Positions 21,536 to 27,086 of a stretch of 27,086 nucleotides of DNA are shown piece by piece. The notes under the pieces were generated by a model. It was not told the DNA's origin and searched no databases. It saw only the letters and a program-made list of their open reading frames with translations. The position numbers were made by a program, and so were the translations under genes. How positions within the stretch are numbered: the stretch's first letter is position 1; every line of letters starts with the position of its first letter. The stretch comes from Funneliformis mosseae. Taxonomy: Eukaryota > Glomeromycota > Glomeromycetes > Glomerales > Glomeraceae. Location: NCBI GenBank assembly GCA_910592005.1, contig CAJVPP010000724.1:1-27086 (forward strand), written 5' to 3'.

Positions 21536-22340
21536 TATTAATTTTTAATGTTAAACTATAATTATTTAATATTATATAATGATTAGCTTTAATACAAATA
21601 TATTATAATATAAAAAATATTACAAAAATATAGTTTTATTATAAAAATATATTAAATATCATATATTGTATATGAATAATTAAATATTATTATAAAATTA
21701 GTTATTTATTATACTTTAAATTAATAAAAATAATTTAGATTTTTTTTAATTATAAAATTTTTTAAATAAGTAGTACAAAAAAAGGGGTTCTAAAGTCAAA
21801 ATCCGAAATTATATTTAAAAAGGTCTCAATCTTATTTTCAAAGTCTTCTAGCTATATAAATCCTCTATTAAATTTAAAACTTTAGTCCAAATTTAAGCTT
21901 TTCTCGCTATCTAAATATTTGGTATCAAATTTGGTATTAAATTACCTCACAGGATACCAAGAATAAAACAATCTCTTATAGCCTTTCTAGCCCAATTTTA
22001 ATCTCAAATAATATACCAAAAAAATATACCATTCTGTTTGAGTTCAAGATAATATGAGATTGGTAAGAACTGAAGGTTTGAAGCCAAGCTCATAGAGTCT
22101 CTACAAACCTTCTATGTATAATATTATTTATGATATTCTAAAATTAATTCTAAAAAGGATTTATTATCATCTAACATGATTAAATTTTAGTATCCATCTC
22201 AAGGTGGGTACCAAAATTTATGTGTATGCATATTCATTTTTAAAAGCTCTAGACTATATTCTAGTATATTATTAATTTCTTAATATATAAAAAACTATTC
22301 TAAAGACAATTTATCCTCAAAAAGCTCAGGGTTAAAAAAT
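21536..22340. other. AT-rich flank grading into GGTATCAAA-type repeats
   Basis: Up to about 21780 the sequence is almost pure A/T. From 21780 G+C rises, and degenerate words such as GGTATCAAATTTGG, GGATACCAAG and GGTACCAAAATTT recur at irregular spacing. No gene is seen. This may be the non-coding flank of the mobile element that follows. Confidence 0.4.
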
Positions 22341-22424
22341 GATATCAGGATATCAAAAAATTCGAATATGGTATCAAAAAATGATATTAGGATATCAAAA
22401 AATTTGAATATAGTACTAAAAATT
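22341..22424 (+). repeat. 42-bp tandem duplication
   Basis: Two adjacent 42-bp units, each GATAT(C/T)AGGATATCAAAAAA plus a TT(C/T)GAATAT tail. The second unit differs from the first mainly by C-to-T and G-to-A changes. Shorter related units (AGATACCAAAATTTCGAG, AAATATCAAAATTCTGAA) follow to about 22570. Confidence 0.6.
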
Positions 22425-22723
22425 TATAATATACAGGAAACAATTCTAGAGCCATTTACTTTACACAACTCAGGATCAAAAAAAGTCATATCTTTGATAA
22501 GTCTAACCTCTGAGATACCAAAATTTCGAGTGAAATATCAAAATTCTGAAGGGAGTACTAAAATTTTAATAGACTAATTTCCATTCATTAGAGCACTAGA
22601 CCGCAATCTCTAATAGTACTGGAAAATGTAAAACCCTTTTATATAAATAGGACACAGACTAGAATATGATTTAGTAAGTTTAACTTGTATTTTAAATTGA
22701 TATAATTTATCCAATTTATGATT
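22425..22723. other. Flank with decaying short repeats
   Basis: Continuation of the GGTATCAAA-type words to about 22575, then unremarkable sequence with a TATATAAATAGG TATA-like string near 22640. No gene. Confidence 0.4.
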
Positions 22724-22894
22724 TTAAATTTCCAGAACTTTAAGTCTAACACATTTCTTACAAGAAGTAAGTTGCTTATCAGCTAACTTTTGAACATATT
22801 TCTAATGAATAGAACACCCTTCTTTATGCATACAAGTTCTTCTACAAATTTTACCAAAATAGTTGATAAATAAGCAAGTATATTCACCATACAT
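22724..22894 (-). pseudogene. Small Cys-rich ORF with one TAG
   Basis: From ATG at 22894 one frame of 57 codons reaches TAA at 22726-22724, with a TAG at codon 31 (22804-22802). Cysteines sit at residues 7, 17, 21, 27, 45 and 48, including CRRTCMHKEGC and a final CKKC. That arrangement could bind one or two zinc ions. The stop falls where Gln would need one C-to-T change. It lies about 85 bp upstream of, and divergent from, the MSNQ gene. I do not recognise the family; the N-terminus may be longer. Confidence 0.4.
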
Positions 22895-22978
22895 AATGAA
22901 AATCTTTTTTCTTATACAGAATTAATTATTTAAATAAAACAATTTTATAAGTAATATATAATAATAAATATATATATA

Positions 22979-23376
22979 ATGAGTAATCAAAATCAAGCTA
23001 TCCAAGAAGTTTTATCTGAAGTCAAGCCCACTTTCCAGCAAGTCGAAAAGGCACTAATAAATGTGATCAAGGCAGGGTTATACTATAGAAGGCTAAAAAA
23101 GGCAAATTCATGCAAAGCTATAAATAAAGAATTAATAAATTATGTTAGGCAGAAGATCTTAAAGAATATATTCAAAGATCAACTCAAACAATATTTTCCA
23201 ATAAAGATAAATATAATAAAATTATGAGTAAATATAAAGATTGGTATGGTAAAGATCCAGAAAATCTTAATTCTATTATGGAGTCATATAAGCTTTACTA
23301 TAGATTAGCTAAGGATAATTTTAATACTAAAGTATAAGCTAACGAAGAAATAGAAGACTTATTGTCATCAATTTAA
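22979..23376 (+). pseudogene. Unknown mobile-element protein, about 132 residues
   Basis: The start ATG (MSNQNQAIQEVLSEVKP) gives 82 codons. A one-base loss near 23200 (in CCAATAAAG) shifts the frame, which continues as YNKIMSKYKDWYGKDPENLN to EIEDLLSSI and TAA at 23374-23376. One further TAA (23335-23337) is at a Gln-compatible site. The product is helical and basic; no family is recognised. Its stop codon overlaps that of the integrase on the other strand (23373-23376), a tail-to-tail packing typical of compact mobile or viral genomes. Upstream is a long A/T run with TATATATAATG directly at the start. Confidence 0.55.
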
Positions 23377-24454
23377 TTCACAAGTACCCACTAAAGTGGT
23401 AACTCAGTATCAGGAATAACCATCAATTCCTCTTTTACAAAAGATCTTTTCAGGCCATTGCTCTTATTATCTATTAGCCAGTATAAGACTTGCTGATTTT
23501 TTTGTACTAAAGATTTACAAATATGATAAACCTGAGAAGACCAATTCATATTAGTAGCATATCATCTAGCAGGATCATATTCTAACTCTCTTGATTTAAG
23601 AAGATATCTCATAGAATTATAATAGGATAAACAAGATTCATCATATCCAATAGATCTTCTGTGTTTTATGGCTGGCTTAGCAATTATTTTCTTTCCATTA
23701 AGTTCTCTTTCTACTGCTTTATTAGGAAACATACCTATAATTCAAGTAGAAGTATTATTAAATATATCATTATTAACATGAAGACTTCTAACCCAATCTC
23801 TAAAATGATTTGATAAAGGTAATAGAAAATCTATAGCATCTTGTTGAATACTAGAATGCTTTTCAAATTCTTTATGATCATATTCAGCTATAGCATTACT
23901 TTTCTTAGTTTTGGCATATTTATTTTTATATTATGTTTAAGCAATAAACTTTTACAATCTCCCATATATTCTGTCCCCTTATCTGAATTAAAACAATTCA
24001 GCCAAGAGAAAGGCTCCTTAGGATCATCATAAATTTTCTGAATATTCTTAACCATTTATGCATAAGATTTATCAGTCAATGTAAAATTACATCGATACCT
24101 AGTTGCAATATCTTTAATAATACCTTTATACTTGTAAATCTGATTACCTACTTTATCATGAGACATAGGGGTAATATCAGATTGATGTACTTCATTTAAA
24201 AATTGTATATTATTAAAGAAGGCATACTGAATAAATCTTGGATGAGGCATATGAATTTGGTGAACAGCCTGTCTCTCAAGCTAGTCACGCATCTCATTAA
24301 GTAAAAAATTATACCCAACCTTTTTAGAGGTTTCGTATAATTTTTTTGCAGTTCTCTGATAGTCTGAAGGCTAATAATAAATCTTCTGCAAAGCAATAGA
24401 AATATCAAGTTTTTGAGCTTTATCTGATTTTATCTGAATAATAGAAATTAACAT
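23373..24454 (-). pseudogene. DDE integrase, retroviral/Polinton-type
   Basis: From ATG at 24454 the frame gives an N-terminal segment (IALQKIYY, then LERQAVHQIHMPHP) like that of Polinton/Maverick integrases. The catalytic core has Asp 93 in HQSDITPM, Asp 158 in NSDKGTEY, then LLLKHNIKI and, after a one-base shift near 23920, the candidate Glu in [13 protein letters not shown]-terminal beta module (MNWSSQVYHI, then VLYWLIDN and FVKEELMVIP) resembles the chromo/SH3-like tail of such integrases. Stops are TAG at 24371, 24281 and 23391, TAA at 24056, and TGA at 23742 and 23562; most fit Gln, Trp or Arg codons hit by C-to-T or G-to-A. At about 360 codons, near full length. Ty3/Gypsy or Ginger-type integrase are alternatives. 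Confidence 0.7.
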
Positions 24455-26598
24455 AGATAATCCCGCTTATATAGAAATTCTAAATACTAATAAAGAGTTG
24501 CGCAAAGAATTGAAGAAATAAATAACCAAAAGCAAACTTAAGAATAAAAAGCTAAAATCACTTTCTAAGGAGCTAGAAAACTGTTATAAGACATTATCTC
24601 ACCAGGATTCAACAATATTAGCTCATGAAGATGAGATAGCATCTCTTAAGTCTAAGATAAAATTTCTTAAATAGCATCTTCACAAAGTATTACAGGATTT
24701 AAGGCATAAAGGTAATGCAAGTACTGCTCAAGATATTCATATTTTAAGGCTAGAAGACATGGTTGAATAGCTTAAAAAGCGAATTAAGAAGATTACAGAT
24801 AAAAAATTATCTCAAATAAATAGTTCACTAATAGCTCTACCAGATATCTTAAGAAATATTGGTACAGCTTTAGATCAAATTAAAGGATATATCAATGGTG
24901 ATACATCATTTGACTCAAAAAATACATTGAATGGAATACAGATCTCAATAATAACTATTCGAGAACATAATCAAAGGTATGTTCAGGAAAATGCGAACTT
25001 ACAAGGTCTGCTTAATACATCCCATAGGCAGATCAATAGGATTATGAATGATATGACAAATTTTAGAAATGATTGTCTTTAAAGTGTATAAATGATGGAG
25101 CAAGCATGGAGGGATGAAAGACAAGCCCAACAATAAAGAGATGATGAAATCAATAATCTTAGAGATACGGTATGTGAAAATGTTTATGAAAAATGTTAAT
25201 AGAAAAGAAGATATACTACATATACTCAACAGGCTCAGAATTTAAAAAGATATTATCATCAAAGCAGAAATGATATAGAATTATTAGAATATAATCGAGA
25301 TCAAGTATATGATCGATATGAAAAATGGAAGGCTAAGGAATTAAATTTGAGGCAAATTATTTTGAATTTATAAAACAATCCTCCAGGAAATATAGCTACT
25401 ATTCAAGATGTTATGTATACTATTTCTCTAGCACTCGCACAGTTACCTGATTATGATAGCTAAGAGCCTCCAGATATATACTACCAAAAGCTTAGAAATA
25501 TAAATAAAATGACACACCCATTAGCTGTCGCCAGTTTTAATGCGCAAGTAAGAAGCAATATTATGAAAAATAAGATAACTGAAAGGTTTGCACCTATTCC
25601 TGTTAATAATCCTTATCCCATAGCTACTCTACTTATTAATAGTGAACCTCTCTTCCTAGTCTGATTGTGTGAAAGATATTGAGAAGTTATGGTAGGGACT
25701 AACTGAAATGCTATATTTGCTCTTGTTAATGAAAAGTTCTTTGAAACAGATACCCCAGATAGTTATGAAAAATGAATCAAACCATTAGTACAAGCAATGC
25801 AAGATGCTGATACCATACCTTATCTATTTAATCATTTTCCTTCTGATTTAGAAATGAGAGTTAGAATTGCTAATCCTGCTACAGTCAATGCATTTTTTAC
25901 TGAGTTACGTAATAAATAGCATAAAAGTGCAAGCAAAAGAATACAAGCTTCCACTCTAGTTAGTACTCAACCACAAAAAGATTCATTAAATAAAAAACTT
26001 AAAGCAATTGCTTTTATAAAATGGCTTGCAGGAGATTTGTAATATATAGGACTAGCATCAGATGTTAATATTCTAGATAATTTTATTTATGATGAACTTG
26101 GTAAAAGGTTAGAGCGTAAAATGACTCATGTTAGAAGGAGTTTCTTCTCAGAGTTAGGGGTTAAAAATACAAATGCTACAAAGAAAGCTGTTAAAAAGAT
26201 AGTACAAAAACACCAGTTAAACGAATTGTTCATCTTTGCTTAGTCTGTAAAAGGCTGGCCATACAAAGATTAATTGCCTGAAGTTAAGCAAATTAAAAGC
26301 TTAATCATGTATACCAAGATAAAGAAGAACCTGAAGATTTTGAAGAAGAATATATAGATGAGAAAGAAGTTAGTGAGGAGGAAGAAAAGGAAATAGAAGA
26401 AGATGATGAATATGTTGAATATGTTGAATATATTGATAAAAATGATGACGAACCTTGAAATTGCTATGTATCAAAAAAAAAGTGAAGCGAAGTGAAGTAC
26501 CAATGAAAAAGAGGCCAATAGAAGAAGCAACTAAGAAATCCCCTATTTTTAAATCTCGTGCTAGTAAAGCATCAGGCAATATAATTAGCAGTAGTTAA
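24441..26598 (+). pseudogene. Gag-like protein: long coiled coil, capsid-like region, CCHC zinc knuckle
   Basis: One frame runs unbroken by indels from about 24441 to 26205 but holds 16 stops: TAA at 24519, 25080, 25089, 25134, 25197, 25371, 25461 and 26040; TAG at 24672, 24768, 25200 and 25917; TGA at 25662, 25680, 25704 and 25773. Residues about 15-320 are coiled coil (RQINRIMNDMTNFRND). Then comes a capsid-like part, with TPDSY, YLFNHFPSDLEMRVRIANP and AFFTELRN in the order seen in Ty3-type Gag. After small shifts at A-runs (26206, 26249, 26295 and 26473), a C-x2-C-x4-H-x4-C knuckle lies at 26237-26277. An acidic tail and a basic tail ending at TAA 26596-26598 follow. The start codon is unclear; the 5' end overlaps the integrase start on the other strand. 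Confidence 0.7.
26237..26277 (+). other. CCHC zinc-knuckle coding segment
   Basis: TGC-TTA-GTC-TGT encodes C-x2-C. One frame shift at the AAAA run later, GCT-GGC-CAT-ACA-AAG-ATT-AAT-TGC encodes AGHTKINC, completing C-x2-C-x4-H-x4-C. This is the nucleocapsid signature of retroelement Gag proteins and is the main reason for the gag-like call. Confidence 0.65.
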
Positions 26599-26625
26599 AG
26601 GGTTTCTTCGAACTAGGCACTTTGT

Positions 26626-27021
26626 ATGGCTGCAGATTAAATGTATCAAATAGCCTTAAAATCTATAATATCATCAGTAGTCCCCTATTATCCTAAAAAG
26701 ATTCTTATAGAAATTTCAAAATTTATTAATACAATATATCTCAAATTAGAAGACCATTGCTTAAATAATATTATGCCAAATGACACAGTTAAAAAAAGGG
26801 AAATAACATAGGAGAATGTTACAAGCAAAGTTCAAGAGATTTTATTTCTGCTATTATAGATAGTAAAAACTAAGCAGAAGCCCCTTTTAGATGTTCCATC
26901 TCCTTTTTAGACAAACAATATTATGGAAATAGAATCTTTGCCATATAATAACCACTCAGGAGGCAGATATACTTTGAATCATGCTATCAAGGCTTATGCT
27001 CATTGTCGTTGTGACGGGTAA
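26626..27021 (+). pseudogene. Possible histone-fold (H2B-like) protein, stop-riddled
   Basis: ATG at 26626, only 27 bp after the gag-like gene, opens one 132-codon frame that ends at TAA 27019-27021. It contains TAA at 26638 and TAG at 26809, 26857 and 26908, and no frameshift. Residues about 30-75 (ISKFINTIYLKLEDH, then REITQENVTSKVQEIL) have the helix spacing of the H2B histone fold, and a late NHAIKAYA echoes the H2B C-terminal helix. This is a weak resemblance read by eye. The last codons lie in the LTR-like repeat R3, so the natural C-terminus may have been replaced. Stops fit Gln (or Trp) codons hit by C-to-T (or G-to-A). Confidence 0.45.
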
Positions 27022-27086
27022 AATTTTAGATAGATTTAATTGGTAGAATAGAAAGTCAATTTTATTGCCATGTAGATCTTCTATGA
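27010..27086 (+). repeat. LTR-like dispersed repeat, copy R3, cut by window edge
   Basis: TGTGACGGGTAAAATTTT to TTATTGCCAT matches R1 815-876 at 58 of 62 positions, same orientation. The following GTAGATCTTCTATGA resembles R1 at 1449-1463, so the copy probably continues beyond the window without R1's low-complexity segment. Confidence 0.6.

Noticed and set aside
24999..25229. 76-codon minus-strand frame, and 26370-26579 minus
   Set aside because: Antisense shadows of the gag-like gene.
26238..26275. Continuing the gag-like gene in its first frame through TAG 26241 and TAA 26271
   Set aside because: The neighbouring frames give a complete CCHC knuckle, so these two stops are out of frame and were not counted.
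24441..27021. Alternative genetic code reading TAA/TAG as Gln (ciliate-type)
   Set aside because: TGA codons also occur in the same frames at Arg- or Trp-compatible sites, many normal CAA/CAG codons remain, and the intact gene at 6830-9596 ends with a standard stop and uses standard code.
22724..27021. Endobacterial (Mollicutes, TGA as Trp) origin
   Set aside because: Most internal stops are TAA and TAG, which that code does not reassign, and the content is integrase, gag-like and repeat DNA.

Overview
The window looks like nuclear DNA of an arbuscular mycorrhizal fungus (Glomeromycotina, most likely a Rhizophagus-type genome). This is inferred from extreme AT-richness, short GT-AG introns, and remnants of families that are hugely expanded in those fungi: BTB/BACK/TLDc proteins, one particular type of protein kinase, BED-finger hAT transposases and CENP-B/pogo-like transposases. 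No search was run. No rRNA, tRNA or CRISPR array is visible.

Layout. 1-800 is AT-rich and carries a decayed minus-strand transposase tail. 815-2010 is a long LTR-like dispersed repeat (copy R1). 2662-5322 holds decayed minus-strand genes, including a hAT/BED transposase, plus a tandem repeat. 6830-9596 is the one gene that reads as intact: eight exons and seven introns encode a predicted 723-residue protein. Its middle recalls the helical region of guanylate-binding proteins and its end recalls the aerolysin (ETX/MTX2) fold. 9.6-13.9 kb is mostly empty, with a broken bZIP-like gene on the minus strand and an 80-bp hairpin MITE that recurs inverted at 17.5 kb. 13892-14948 encodes a coiled-coil protein with seven copies of a KPVTDEEFQE-type repeat. 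18352-20102 is a pseudogene cluster: BTB/BACK/TLDc, then kinase, then leucine-rich repeats. 20103-21780 is an almost G+C-free block containing R2, a second copy of the LTR-like repeat.

22724-27021 is the most interesting part: a tightly packed block of mobile-element genes. In order these are a small Cys-rich ORF (-), a 132-residue unknown (+), a retroviral/Polinton-type DDE integrase (-) whose stop codon overlaps that of the preceding gene tail to tail, a long coiled-coil gag-like protein with a CCHC zinc knuckle (+), and a possible histone-fold protein (+) that runs into R3, the third copy of the repeat, at the window edge.

All of these mobile genes are littered with in-frame stops. The reading frame of the gag-like gene stays intact for about 1.7 kb across 16 stops. 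Nearly all of its stops can be explained by C-to-T or G-to-A changes at Gln, Arg or Trp codons. R2 compared with R1, and a 42-bp tandem duplicate, show the same direction of change. The consistent picture is a repeat compartment eroded by cytosine-deamination-like (RIP-like) mutation beside an unaffected host gene.
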